Shown here piece by piece: positions 7,000 through 15,276 of a DNA stretch of 64,000 bases. Below the pieces are notes generated by a model that saw nothing but the letters and a program-made list of their open reading frames with translations, was not told the origin of the DNA and did no database searches. Position numbers and translations under genes: made by a program. Every line of letters starts with the position of its first letter. The first letter of the stretch is position 1. Origin of the DNA: Oscillibacter sp. MSJ-31 (lineage in GTDB: Bacteria; Bacillota; Clostridia; Oscillospirales; Oscillospiraceae); contig NZ_JAHLPT010000013.1 in NCBI RefSeq assembly GCF_018918025.1, positions 1 to 64,000 on the forward strand, given 5' to 3'.

Positions 7000-8778
7000 A
7001 TGTTATCGGCATATGCAGCAGAACAGATAAAAAAACTCAATCACAGCACCGACAATGTCCGCTTTTCCGCTGACACCTACCTGCGAGCTGCGGGAGAAAA
7101 CGCCGAAACGCCTGAGGACAAGGCTGCATTTGCTGTCCTCAGCGGTGCGCTGTCGATGGCATACGACACACAGGAGGACTGCTATACCTCGATGCTCGTG
7201 TTGAACGACGGTCGGAGGTCCTTTGGTATGGAGGATCTGGACGAGCGCGGCACTGCGATCATAGAAGAGGCTCTTCCCCTTTTTGAGCCGTTCTGGATCA
7301 GGGCACAGTTGGCGGATATTCTGTGGCTCAAAACGGGCGACCACCGATACGCTCAGACAGCGGCTTTCGCAAATCTGTCTCTGTTTGAAGCTTCCTACGA
7401 TCCGGAGGACTGGGTATCCTGCTTTCAAGCCGCCCAGCGCACCTTCCGAATCGCCATAAAGCTGGGGCGAAATCATGCTGTGTTTCTCGCCGCACTTGTG
7501 AAAATCGATGAGGTGCTCCGAAAGGCGGACGGGACAGACCCTCTCTTCTTGTCGCTGAATCTGATCGAAATGGTCGCCCCCTACGCCGGCAAGGAGCAAT
7601 TGCAGCACTATCTATCCCTCAGCCAAAAACTTTTTACGCAGGCAAAAGCAGGGGGCGAGGCATCTGAGCTTGTGATCCAAGCAGCATACCGCGTCTATGC
7701 GGACCTTCTTCATCGGACGAACAAAGATAATAAAGTTCGTGCTTTGAATTTGGAATTGGCGGAGCACTATGAGGCGCTTGCAGACGATTTGACTGGGCGT
7801 CCGATCCATGCAGAACTAATGCTGCAAAAGGCTTATAACCTATACGATAAAAAACAGGACAGGGAAAGGCTTCTTCAACTGCGCGGCAAACTGAAACAGG
7901 TCCAGCAAGACAGACTGAATTCAATGGCGTCTATCCCGTTTGAATTTGATGCTGCTCCCATCCAAAAGAACATAGAGACGCTTTTTCACGGGCTTTCGCG
8001 GCAAGAGGCGATCCTTGCCTTCGGAGAGGTCGCGATGCTGTATAAAGTGGAAGAGGTGCGGCAGGGCGTCTTGACAGATCATCAGAAGAACGTGTTTTCT
8101 TCGCTGTTTTCCAAGCGGTTCATCGACGAGGAGGGAAGGCTGGTAAAAATTCTTTCCCCCTTGGACCTGCGAGACCCGCAGGAGGATGCGTCCCTGCTCC
8201 GCGAGCATATGGTGCATTATGTGTCGGAGCGACGATCGCTGGGCGAGACCATTTGCTTACAGCTTGCGTATCACAAGGTTCGAGAAAGAGGAGCGGTAGC
8301 TCCTGACGACCTGAGCTTCCTGATCGATCGGAACGCCCTCATTCCCGAGGAGCGAAGGGCGATCATCAGGACGGGGCTGCAGCTCGGGCTAAACGGTGAG
8401 CTGTACGCATCGCTGCACATCCTTCTTCCGCAGACGGAAAACCTCCTCAGAGAGTTGGTCAAATTGTGTGGGGACATGCCCACCTATTTAAAAGAAGACG
8501 GCACGGAGGACATCAAGCCGCTGTCGCAGCTATTTGACTCGCAGAAGCTGAGGGAGGCTTACGACGAGGACCTGCTTTTCACTTGGAAAACGCTCTTGGA
8601 CGAGCGGGGCGGGCCGAATTTGCGCAATGAAATTGCACACGGGGTGTTGTCGCCCAAACGAGGAAGCAGTGGCGCGGCGCTCTGTTTTTTAAGCCTGCTG
8701 ATCCGCTTTCTCTCCCTTTACTCCACAGACGCCTATATGGTTTATGAGAAATTGAGCGCGACCCGCTCGCCACGGTGA
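7000..8778 (+). CDS. DUF4209-type protein with C-terminal HEPN-like nuclease motif
   Basis: From the ATG at 7000 (GGGAGGGCAGAGGG upstream) the protein has 592 residues. The long N-terminal and middle part is alpha-helical and repeat-like (residues 100-320), and the C-terminus carries the DUF4209 hallmark NLRNEIAHG, in which R542 and H547 form the R-X4-H pair of HEPN ribonucleases. HEPN proteins commonly cleave RNA in toxin and anti-phage systems, so a defence or stress role is plausible for this soluble protein. It is followed by a terminator and then by the SatD-DUF3307 pair on the same strand. The earlier in-frame start at 6880 lacks a ribosome site. Confidence 0.8.
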   Translation: MLSAYAAEQIKKLNHSTDNVRFSADTYLRAAGENAETPEDKAAFAVLSGALSMAYDTQEDCYTSMLVLNDGRRSFGMEDLDERGTAIIEEALPLFEPFWIRAQLADILWLKTGDHRYAQTAAFANLSLFEASYDPEDWVSCFQAAQRTFRIAIKLGRNHAVFLAALVKIDEVLRKADGTDPLFLSLNLIEMVAPYAGKEQLQHYLSLSQKLFTQAKAGGEASELVIQAAYRVYADLLHRTNKDNKVRALNLELAEHYEALADDLTGRPIHAELMLQKAYNLYDKKQDRERLLQLRGKLKQVQQDRLNSMASIPFEFDAAPIQKNIETLFHGLSRQEAILAFGEVAMLYKVEEVRQGVLTDHQKNVFSSLFSKRFIDEEGRLVKILSPLDLRDPQEDASLLREHMVHYVSERRSLGETICLQLAYHKVRERGAVAPDDLSFLIDRNALIPEERRAIIRTGLQLGLNGELYASLHILLPQTENLLRELVKLCGDMPTYLKEDGTEDIKPLSQLFDSQKLREAYDEDLLFTWKTLLDERGGPNLRNEIAHGVLSPKRGSSGAALCFLSLLIRFLSLYSTDAYMVYEKLSATRSPR

Positions 8779-8855
8779 TCATATTTTCATGTTTGCGCAC
8801 ATATGTGAGCTAATCCCCGGGGAAAAGATCATGCCGTGCGGTCGGCAAGGGGAGC

Positions 8856-8889
8856 CACTAGACGTATCATTTCGTCTAGTGACTTTATT
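8856..8889 (+). terminator. Terminator after the DUF4209 gene
   Basis: CACTAGAC (8856-8863) pairs with GTCTAGTG (8874-8881) and is followed by ACTTTATTT. It separates the DUF4209 gene from the SatD operon. Confidence 0.65.
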
Positions 8890-8896
8890 TGCTTAA

Positions 8897-8944
8897 TTTA
8901 TGCAATAATTTTTCTGTTGCTTTTTTTATGCAATTATATTATAC
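8897..8944 (+). promoter_or_regulatory. Direct repeats upstream of the SatD gene
   Basis: TTTATGCAAT occurs at 8897-8906 and again at 8935-8944 in a very AT-rich stretch just before a TATTATACT element that may serve as the -10. The repeats are spaced 38 bases apart. They are candidate binding sites for the helix-turn-helix inside the SatD protein or for another regulator. Confidence 0.4.
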
Positions 8945-8978
8945 TTGCCTTAAAAGAGCATGTAAGGAGAGAGTCTCT

Positions 8979-10553
8979 ATGTACTGCGCTATGATCGGCG
9001 ACCTGATCAACTCAAAAAAACTCCCCGCAGAGGACCGCGCCGCAATTCAGGAAAGGCTGAGGACACTGCTGAATGGCGTGAACGAAAAATTTTCTCTTTT
9101 TTTGGTTTCTCCCTTTCTCATGACCTTAGGCGACGAGTTTCAAGGCGTCCTCACGGCTGCCGAGCCCGTGCTGGAGATCATTGATTTTTTGGGGCAGAAT
9201 CTGATGGAGCTTCCCATTCAAATTCGCTATGGCATCGGCATTGGTGAGCTGAGCACCAATGTAAATCGGGAGCAGGCGCTCGGCGATGACGGGCCTGCCT
9301 ATCACCACGCCAGACAGGGTATCGAGCAGCTGAAAAAAGAAGGGTGGACGGGATTCCCCGTCTCCATTCAAACGGGAAGCAACGATTGCGCGCTCCTCCG
9401 CTGCTATTGCCGGCTCTTAAATGAAATAGCGGAAGCGTGGTCTGCTCCTCAGCGTGACTGTATCCTGAATATGGAGGTCGCGGAAGAGCAGCTGCTGGTC
9501 GCCCACAGGCTGGGGATTTCCCCGTCCTCGGTCTCCCGCAGTCTGCGGCGCGGGCACTATGCCGCCTATCACGAGAGCAAAAAAACGCTCGGCGAATATC
9601 TCTTAAACGTCTACGATTGTCCGAAGTCCGCAGGTCGAATCGGGAAATACAACCGCGCCGCCATACTGCGGCAAAGCCACAGGTCTGCGGACGCACTCGA
9701 TATGCTGCGGGAGCTGCTGCAAACGGCGTCCGACGCAGATACACCGCCATCGCGCTCAGACATTGTCTACCTTCTCAGCGAATGTCATCTCGATCTGCTG
9801 CAATATAAAGAGGCAGCCGGCCTCGTGGAAGCTTTTTTAGCCTCTGCAAAAGCATCCTCTCTGCCGCATGTCACGGCCGCGCGGCTGCGCAACCAGCTTG
9901 GGCACGCTTACCTCGGCCTCTCCAAGGGCGCAGCGGGCGCACACGACAGGCGAGCGGCGAAGCGGTATGCGGATCAGGCTGTTGCCGTGCTGACCGAGGC
10001 GCTCCGCGACACTGGCGATGATCTTTTCCTGCATGCTCAGGCGAAGGGAAATCTCGCCGCCGCGTTCGGAAAACAGGGCAATAGCTCCCTCGAGATCGAG
10101 TCGCGGTTGGAATTGGAGCGGGAGCTTTGCGCTGCTTCTCCGCTTTTCCCTGATGCGCGCATTGCGAATCTTCACAACCTTGCCTCCGCCTATTATACAA
10201 CAGACGAGCTCAACAAGGCGCTCAAGGCGGTTCGGCTTGCTCTGAAATTGGCGCAGGAGCATCCCTCGGCAGAGACGGCGATAGTGAGCCTGTATAATCT
10301 CTACGCTCTGCTTCTGTCTCGTTCCGGCGCAGCAACGGAGGAGATCCTTGAGCAGTTTGAAAGGGCAATCTCCCACGCCCGCAAAAGGAACAACGACCAA
10401 TACCTCATTGCGATCTGCCAAAACCTGCGGGAAATCTGCGAGGAAAAGCATAATCCGGAGGCTGCAGCCCCCTATATGCTGTTGCTGCGCCAAGCCGAGC
10501 GCCGTCTGGACCGCAGCCGGAAGAGCAGCGGGGCGAGAGGGGAGGGGAGCTGA
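8979..10553 (+). CDS. SatD family protein with HTH and helical-repeat extension
   Basis: The start is the ATG at 8979, after AAGGAGAG, giving 524 residues. Residues 1-200 are SatD-like: MIGDLINSKKL (D8), TLGDEFQGVL (D52), IRYGIGIGEL (from R83) and DGPAYHHAR (from D104). The order of these motifs is that of class III nucleotide cyclases (metal Asp, G-D-E, R-x-G-I-x-x-G, G-x-x-x-x-x-A-R), which suggests a palm-type nucleotide-handling domain. A helix-turn-helix follows at about 168-196 (VAHRLGISPSSVSRSLRRG). The rest, about 215-510, is TPR-like and probably binds partners. The next gene is a membrane protein two bases downstream. Signalling is inferred; no activity is shown by sequence alone. 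Confidence 0.75.
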   Translation: MYCAMIGDLINSKKLPAEDRAAIQERLRTLLNGVNEKFSLFLVSPFLMTLGDEFQGVLTAAEPVLEIIDFLGQNLMELPIQIRYGIGIGELSTNVNREQALGDDGPAYHHARQGIEQLKKEGWTGFPVSIQTGSNDCALLRCYCRLLNEIAEAWSAPQRDCILNMEVAEEQLLVAHRLGISPSSVSRSLRRGHYAAYHESKKTLGEYLLNVYDCPKSAGRIGKYNRAAILRQSHRSADALDMLRELLQTASDADTPPSRSDIVYLLSECHLDLLQYKEAAGLVEAFLASAKASSLPHVTAARLRNQLGHAYLGLSKGAAGAHDRRAAKRYADQAVAVLTEALRDTGDDLFLHAQAKGNLAAAFGKQGNSSLEIESRLELERELCAASPLFPDARIANLHNLASAYYTTDELNKALKAVRLALKLAQEHPSAETAIVSLYNLYALLLSRSGAATEEILEQFERAISHARKRNNDQYLIAICQNLREICEEKHNPEAAAPYMLLLRQAERRLDRSRKSSGARGEGS

Positions 10554-10554
10554 C

Positions 10555-11307
10555 ATGTCTGCGACATTTTTTTCCCTGTTCCTCGCGCATCTGCTTGGAG
10601 ATTTTTACTTTCAAAGCCACAATGTGGCAGTCGGAAAGCAAGACGACTCTGCGATGCTGCGGAAGCATTGCCGGTATTATGGCTTTACCTTGCTGTGCAT
10701 CGGCGCCGCAGCCGGCTGCTTGCTTTTTCATTCCTGCGCCATTCTCGCGGCGTGTCTTTTAGCAGCGGCTGCTCATGCCATTATTGACGTGCTCAAATTC
10801 CTGTTCCGCAAGCGACTGAAGGGCTTCTACCGATCCAAGTGGTGCTTTTTGACCGACCAAGCGCTGCATCTCGTCATGCTGGCCGTGATCAGCAGCCGGT
10901 TTAGAGCTCCGGACACGCTGTTTTTCTTTCATTGGACGGTCTCCTCGCAGGATATCCGCTTCCTCTGCCTGCTCTTCCTTCTGGGGAAGCCCTGTAATAT
11001 CGCGCTGAAAAGCTTTCACCAAAAGCCCGAGGCAAAGAGGGAGGCGTCCGCCGGCTATCCTGCCGGCGCCGCCATCGGCACGCTTGAGCGCCTTCTGACA
11101 GCGATTCTTTTTTTACTGCGGGCATACAGCGCCATCGGTGTGGTGCTTGCCGCAAAAACGCTGACACGCTATCCGCGGCTGCAGAACGACCCGGATTTCT
11201 GCGAATACTACCTCATCGGCACGCTGAGCAGCCTTTTGCTGGCGATCGGCGCCGCCCTTCTCTTTTTCCCGCCGGACGAGCTAATCCTTCTCCTTTCTTC
11301 CTGTTGA
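10555..11307 (+). CDS. DUF3307 membrane protein, SatD partner
   Basis: The 250-residue protein from the ATG at 10555 (GGAGGGGAG upstream) opens with LFLAHLLGDFYFQSHNVA, the DUF3307 signature with H-x-x-G-D-F-x-x-Q. Five to seven hydrophobic segments follow, including one ending HAIIDVLKF, which adds conserved H and D residues in or near the membrane, and a FLTDQALHLVML segment (D-Q-x-x-H). The conserved acidic and histidine residues suggest an intramembrane metal site. It begins two bases after the SatD stop, so the two are an operon. A membrane-effector role is an inference from this pairing. Confidence 0.8.
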   Translation: MSATFFSLFLAHLLGDFYFQSHNVAVGKQDDSAMLRKHCRYYGFTLLCIGAAAGCLLFHSCAILAACLLAAAAHAIIDVLKFLFRKRLKGFYRSKWCFLTDQALHLVMLAVISSRFRAPDTLFFFHWTVSSQDIRFLCLLFLLGKPCNIALKSFHQKPEAKREASAGYPAGAAIGTLERLLTAILFLLRAYSAIGVVLAAKTLTRYPRLQNDPDFCEYYLIGTLSSLLLAIGAALLFFPPDELILLLSSC

Positions 11308-12174
11308 CAGCCAAATAAGAACCGGCAGAGAGTCTCTGCCGCTTCTTCACTCGACCCGTTCATACAGCCGGTGGTGTACAGGCCAGTACTGTGATATACG
11401 GTCCGGTCGAAACTTCGAAGGAAAATGGGACACATCCGTACCGTTATCTGCTATGGGTCCTACAAAAAGCGCCAGCTCTAAGTGAAACAGATGAAACATG
11501 GACCGAAAAGCTATCGCCCGCGAGAGTTCCGGAAGAATGCTATCAAAAATAGAAGACCGCCATCTGGCCTTATACGTGGGTAGATTTTACGCTTACGTCG
11601 CTCTGATACGAGGCGATTTAGTCGTTAAGGTAAACAAATCTCGTCAAAGACACAGCACCTCTGCCGAGCCGTAAGTCGGCAGAGGTGCTCAAATTCTTTT
11701 TTAAGACATGCTGTTGTGGATTTACAAAGCACTGAATGTAAATGCAAACATATTAAAGCATCTCAGCGAAAGGAGTAGCATATGAGATACAGCTCGCCGA
11801 GGGGGACGTTTCAAGAGATAAGGTGATCTGGCAGGGGAGAGGCCGTTCTCCCTCCGTTTGGTACTTACGGTACCGTTCCTGCTCTGCTACTTCACCGTGC
11901 AGCAAAACAAATGTTGTCTTTTGTCAGCCCTGTTGCATGGGTTGGTTCCGGATATGTCGATAATGCAGATCCACAAACTGTCCATTATTTAGGGCCGCGC
12001 AGTCAAGCGTGTTGCGAACTGGCCGCGAAATAGGCCGCAGCTTTTCTAAAACTGATTGAGTGCAAATCCCCAAAGTTGTCATCTCTCATTTGTGTACTCG
12101 TATATTCACACATACTCAACCTGAAAAGTTCACATTATACTTGATTGCAGAGTATATAATTGTGAGGATTCGGG
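11308..12174 (+). other. Gene-free stretch of about 870 bases
   Basis: No reading frame here looks like a real gene. A weak hairpin CGGCAGAG / CTCTGCCG lies at 11323-11341, and a strong terminator lies at 11654-11702. A short frame starting at 11780 after GAAAGGAG encodes only 13 codons. An AT-rich run with a TATAAT at about 12147-12152 precedes the XRE gene at 12175 and is its likely promoter region. The remainder may be relics, but I recognise none. Confidence 0.6.
11654..11702 (+). terminator. Strong hairpin terminator in gene-free stretch
   Basis: AGCACCTCTGCCGA pairs with TCGGCAGAGGTGCT around an 8-base loop (11654-11689) and is followed by a T-rich run at 11696-11702. It is too far from the DUF3307 stop to be obviously its terminator, so it may mark a lost gene or a small RNA. 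Confidence 0.75.
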
Positions 12175-12387
12175 ATGATCAGCTATGCACCATTATTTAA
12201 GACGATGGCTCAAAAGGGAATTACTTCGTACCGATTAGAGAAGATGGGCTTCTCCCGTGCAACATACTATTCAATCAAATGTGGAAATAGTGTTTCTACC
12301 AATACGATCAACCAGCTCTGTACGCTCCTGCATTGCGAGGTTAGTGATGTTATGGAGTTTATCGAAGTCGAGGAAGCAGCGGACTGA
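12175..12387 (+). CDS. Small XRE/Cro-type DNA-binding protein
   Basis: The 70-residue protein is almost only a helix-turn-helix: MISYAPLFKTMAQKGITSYRLEKMGFSRATYYSIKCGNSVSTNTINQLC. The S-x-x-R-L-E-x-x-G-F-S-R-A-T-Y-Y recognition region and the closing helix are typical of the small YozG/XRE-type regulators. There is no effector domain, so it probably acts as a dimeric repressor. It is monocistronic, with a terminator immediately downstream. Confidence 0.85.
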   Translation: MISYAPLFKTMAQKGITSYRLEKMGFSRATYYSIKCGNSVSTNTINQLCTLLHCEVSDVMEFIEVEEAAD

Positions 12388-12399
12388 TATAGGTATGCA

Positions 12400-12432
12400 G
12401 GGCTGGACGCTTAGGTCCAGCCCTCTTCTTTT
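12400..12432 (+). terminator. Terminator after XRE gene
   Basis: GGGCTGGAC (12400-12408) pairs with GTCCAGCCC (12415-12423) around a 6-base loop and is followed by TCTTCTTTT. Confidence 0.9.
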
Positions 12433-12509
12433 ATAAAGGTGGAAACGTTACCGGATGATAGAACGGACGGAAAAAGCATCTTCAAAGAGAACGAGAAGGA
12501 GTTGCAGAC

Positions 12510-12998
12510 ATGGCACCGTTTGTATGGCACGATGAATTTTACAAGGAGTGCTATCCAAAGCTGTATGGATTGGCGTTGCGAAATGTCCACAACGCACAGC
12601 TTGCGCAGGACATGGTGCAGGAGGCTTTTCGCATTCTGTTCGAAAAATGGACGACTGGACAAATCCAGCCGGACGACCATATCGACGTGTGGCTGAAAAC
12701 CGTGGTGGTAAACTGCTGCCGAACAGAAATGCAGAAAATGAGTTACCACGCAGACGCGCCGCTTTTAGATTCGGTCACAATACCCGGCGTGGATGAAGAA
12801 CTCCCATTTGTCGACCGTCTGCCGCTCGGTTTGTCGGAGTCGGAAAAGAAGGTATTGCAATGCTTCTATGAGTACCGACTATCGCACAAAGATATTGCCC
12901 AGCTGTACGGCATTTCTCTGGAGGCCAGCCGCATGAAATTGTTCCGTGCAAGAATGCATTGTAGAGAACTTTTATTAAAGTGTGAAAAATATGTGTAA
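12510..12998 (+). CDS. ECF-type RNA polymerase sigma factor
   Basis: The 162-residue protein starts after AAGGAG. Region 2 is at about residues 8-70 (HDEFYKECYPKLYGLALRN ... AQDMVQEAFRILFEKW, where D-x-x-Q-E-x-F is the core-binding helix) and region 4 at about 110-160 (LSESEKKVLQCFYEYRLSHKDIAQLYGIS ... RMKLFRARM). No other domain is present, so it is a minimal ECF factor. The next gene encodes a membrane protein with a DUF4367 domain that is the likely anti-sigma factor, and a secreted protein follows, so the sigma factor probably responds to an envelope signal. Confidence 0.88.
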   Translation: MAPFVWHDEFYKECYPKLYGLALRNVHNAQLAQDMVQEAFRILFEKWTTGQIQPDDHIDVWLKTVVVNCCRTEMQKMSYHADAPLLDSVTIPGVDEELPFVDRLPLGLSESEKKVLQCFYEYRLSHKDIAQLYGISLEASRMKLFRARMHCRELLLKCEKYV

Positions 12999-13041
12999 CA
13001 TTTTACCTGATTTGACAAATAAAGAGATGGAGGTGAATGAG

Positions 13042-13980
13042 ATGCCTGATGCTCGCAAGCCCGCAACGTTTGGCAGTAACGATGGCCGGTTGGAGCAAAT
13101 CCCGTGGCATTCGGAAAATGATCCGGAAGAAGCGATTCTGGATGAGCTGACTGACCTGTCAACGCGCGAAACACGCACGGACGCCGAACAGGCGCGCCTT
13201 GCGGAGTTGTTCGATCAGTTGGAGCAATTCGACCATTCGGAGAATACGCTTTCCGAGGAAGAAATAGAAGCACGTCTGCGCGAGCTGCACGAGCGCGTGC
13301 AGATGCCTTCTGCGGAAGACTCTGCCACTACTGCCGTGGCGCAAAAAAATAAATTAAAAAATGAAAAATCGATTGGCGATACGAAGACTTCATCTATACA
13401 CTCCCGCAAAGCACTCAAACTTCTCCCGCTTGTCGCAGTTCTTGTTCTTTTGATCGGTACCGTGTCCGCGCAGGCCTTCGGTGAAAATTTCTTTGATTTG
13501 TTTGCTAAGTGGACGTCTGAGATATTCCATTTGGACGACAGCGCAAAGCCCGAAGCATCCATCGGCCATAATGACCTCGAAGAGGGCGAGGTGCGCGAAT
13601 ACGCCACGCCGCAGGAAATGCTCGACGATTTCGGCATCAAGGGGCAACTCATTCCAGCAGAGGTACCGGAGGAATTCGGTTCGCCAACCTGTTGGGCAAG
13701 CAATGATGAGAGTGGAGTAAAGCTACAAATTCTATATGAGAGTACAGGCCATTATATATTTTTTTGGTATAAGCAAATCAACAAGGATAGTACGAGTACC
13801 GTAGAAAAAGATGGCTGGACTGTCACCTCGTGGGATTTAGAAGGAATCAAACATTATCATTTTGTAGACAATGGTATTGAAAAAGTCGTATGGACTAATG
13901 GAGTATTTGAATGCCATGCCTCAGGTGATATGACCGAAGAAGAGATGTACCGGGTTATCGAGTCGATTTATGGAGGTTAA
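13042..13980 (+). CDS. DUF4367 membrane protein, putative anti-sigma factor
   Basis: The start at 13042 is supported by GGAGGTGA at 13029-13036 and gives 312 residues; a GTG at 12982 and an ATG at 12991 overlap the sigma gene and lack such a site. The N-terminal 115 residues are acidic and cytoplasmic, with paired charged helices, and one membrane segment (LLPLVAVLVLLIGTVSAQ) follows. The extracytoplasmic C-terminus holds a DUF4367 domain (EMLDDFGIKGQLIPAEVPEEF ... MTEEEMYRVIESIYGG). The gene order with an ECF sigma factor supports an anti-sigma role. No zinc-binding HxxxCxxC motif is present. Confidence 0.78.
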   Translation: MPDARKPATFGSNDGRLEQIPWHSENDPEEAILDELTDLSTRETRTDAEQARLAELFDQLEQFDHSENTLSEEEIEARLRELHERVQMPSAEDSATTAVAQKNKLKNEKSIGDTKTSSIHSRKALKLLPLVAVLVLLIGTVSAQAFGENFFDLFAKWTSEIFHLDDSAKPEASIGHNDLEEGEVREYATPQEMLDDFGIKGQLIPAEVPEEFGSPTCWASNDESGVKLQILYESTGHYIFFWYKQINKDSTSTVEKDGWTVTSWDLEGIKHYHFVDNGIEKVVWTNGVFECHASGDMTEEEMYRVIESIYGG

Positions 13981-13981
13981 G

Positions 13982-14416
13982 ATGAAAACCACATTTCGGA
14001 GAGTTGTTTGCCTTGTTATGACCCTTTGCCTTTTTTCTGCGATGACCTCCGCTTTCGCGCGATCCAGTTTGACTTTGGATGCGTATAGCGCAGGTTGCGC
14101 TGCGAAAAGTGGCGGTAAAATTGCAATCTGGATTGATGTAACGGGGAGAAATCCTCGGATGGATAAGATTGGGTCGGATGTAATCTACCTTTATGAGTCT
14201 ACAGATGGTACACGCTACACCCGCGTAGCAATTTTCGAGCCAGAGGATTACCCTGCTATGCTGACTACGAATACGATCAGTTACTATAAAACTGTAGTCA
14301 CCTATCAGGGTGTACCAGGGCGGTATTACTATGCGCTCGTCTACTGTTACGCCGAAAAAGGCGGTGTTTCAGACAGCAAGCCTTACGAGACTGCAACTGT
14401 CCGGGCTATCAGCTGA
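13982..14416 (+). CDS. Secreted hypothetical protein
   Basis: The ATG at 13982 follows GGAGG and overlaps closely with the DUF4367 stop. The 144-residue product has a signal peptide (RRVVCLVMTLCLFSAMTSAFA) and a beta-rich mature domain (LTLDAYSAGCAAKSGGKIAI, then Y-x-S-x-D-G-T-R-Y and YYALVYCY), consistent with a small beta-sandwich of about 115 residues. I do not recognise a characterised family. It may be the extracellular ligand, inhibitor or target of the sigma/anti-sigma pair. Confidence 0.75.
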   Translation: MKTTFRRVVCLVMTLCLFSAMTSAFARSSLTLDAYSAGCAAKSGGKIAIWIDVTGRNPRMDKIGSDVIYLYESTDGTRYTRVAIFEPEDYPAMLTTNTISYYKTVVTYQGVPGRYYYALVYCYAEKGGVSDSKPYETATVRAIS

Positions 14417-14438
14417 TTGTATAATATATTCATACAAT

Positions 14439-14466
14439 GAAAAAGCGGGCTTAAGCCCGCTTTTTC
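14439..14466 (+). terminator. Terminator of the ECF operon
   Basis: GAAAAAGCGGGC pairs with GCCCGCTTTTTC around TTAA; the stem end provides the T-run. It follows the secreted-protein stop by 22 bases. Confidence 0.92.
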
Positions 14467-14701
14467 ATTGCCTAAGCTAGCAAGAAACCATTATCAATCC
14501 GTCGAGCGCAAAGATTTTGTCGTATTCTCAAAAAATTTGTAACATTTTGCCGTAGTGAACAAATATAACCAATGGAACCATAGACGCAGGCCTGTCACAA
14601 AATTGTCTCTGATTGTAAATCAACATTGCGAAAACCAGCGACCTTATTGGATGGAATCTGTCAGTACTTTGTGTGAGAATTTTATGGAAGGAAGGATGAA
14701 A

Positions 14702-15064
14702 ATGACGCTGCTTGAACAGTCACCCGCGTCGGCGAGCGTCTATGGAGCCCTTCGAAAACTCGGAGGGAGTGAACGAACCGTAGGATATTACTACGCCGCC
14801 TACGGCATACAGCTTGCTTTGGAGCAGCCACAGCGCATGGTCTTAGTCACAAAATGGCTGCAGCCCGACATTGCAAAGAAATATGAAACAACATCGGCGG
14901 CCGTCGAGCGTGGGATCAGGCTTTTGATCCACCACATGTGGAAGGCGCAGACGCCAGATTGGCAGGCGCTGTTTCCAAATGACAGACGTCCGACCGTATC
15001 CGAGCTTTTCCCTGTCGTGGTAGATTTTATTCGTAAGTGCTCAATAACAGCGAGTCAACTGTAA
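14702..15064 (+). CDS. Stand-alone Spo0A C-terminal DNA-binding domain protein
   Basis: The chosen ATG at 14702 follows GGAAGGAAGG by six bases and gives 120 residues; the ATG at 14696 is an alternative. The protein resembles the sporulation master regulator's effector domain: YGALRKLGGSERTVGYYY aligns with the Spo0A segment IIHEIGVPAHIKGYLYL, then VTKWLQPDIAKKYETT and VERGIRLLIHHMW match the recognition region, and RRPTVSELFPVVVDFI the end. The receiver is absent, so it is not phosphorylated in cis. It might compete for 0A boxes or work with the orphan receiver at 2594-2968. It is monocistronic with its own terminator. Confidence 0.83.
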   Translation: MTLLEQSPASASVYGALRKLGGSERTVGYYYAAYGIQLALEQPQRMVLVTKWLQPDIAKKYETTSAAVERGIRLLIHHMWKAQTPDWQALFPNDRRPTVSELFPVVVDFIRKCSITASQL

Positions 15065-15081
15065 GACCAAATATCCCCTAC

Positions 15082-15126
15082 ATAGCCGGTCAGGTTTCAG
15101 ATTGAAACCTCCCGGCTATATTTTTT
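15082..15126 (+). terminator. Terminator after the Spo0A-like gene
   Basis: ATAGCCGG pairs with CCGGCTAT and an inner AGGTTTCA pairs with TGAAACCT; a run of six T residues follows. It is a long, strong hairpin. Confidence 0.92.
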
Positions 15127-15276
15127 GCAAAGGATGTGATGCACATGCCCGCCGACGCCCCCAATAGTCCTTCCAGACACGCCGCTGCACGGTCTTGATA
15201 TTGCTCGCCGCAGAAAAATGCATGGTTTCCTCCTGCGGCGTATAGCCCGGAAACCAGCGTTGACAAATGTTTGCGC

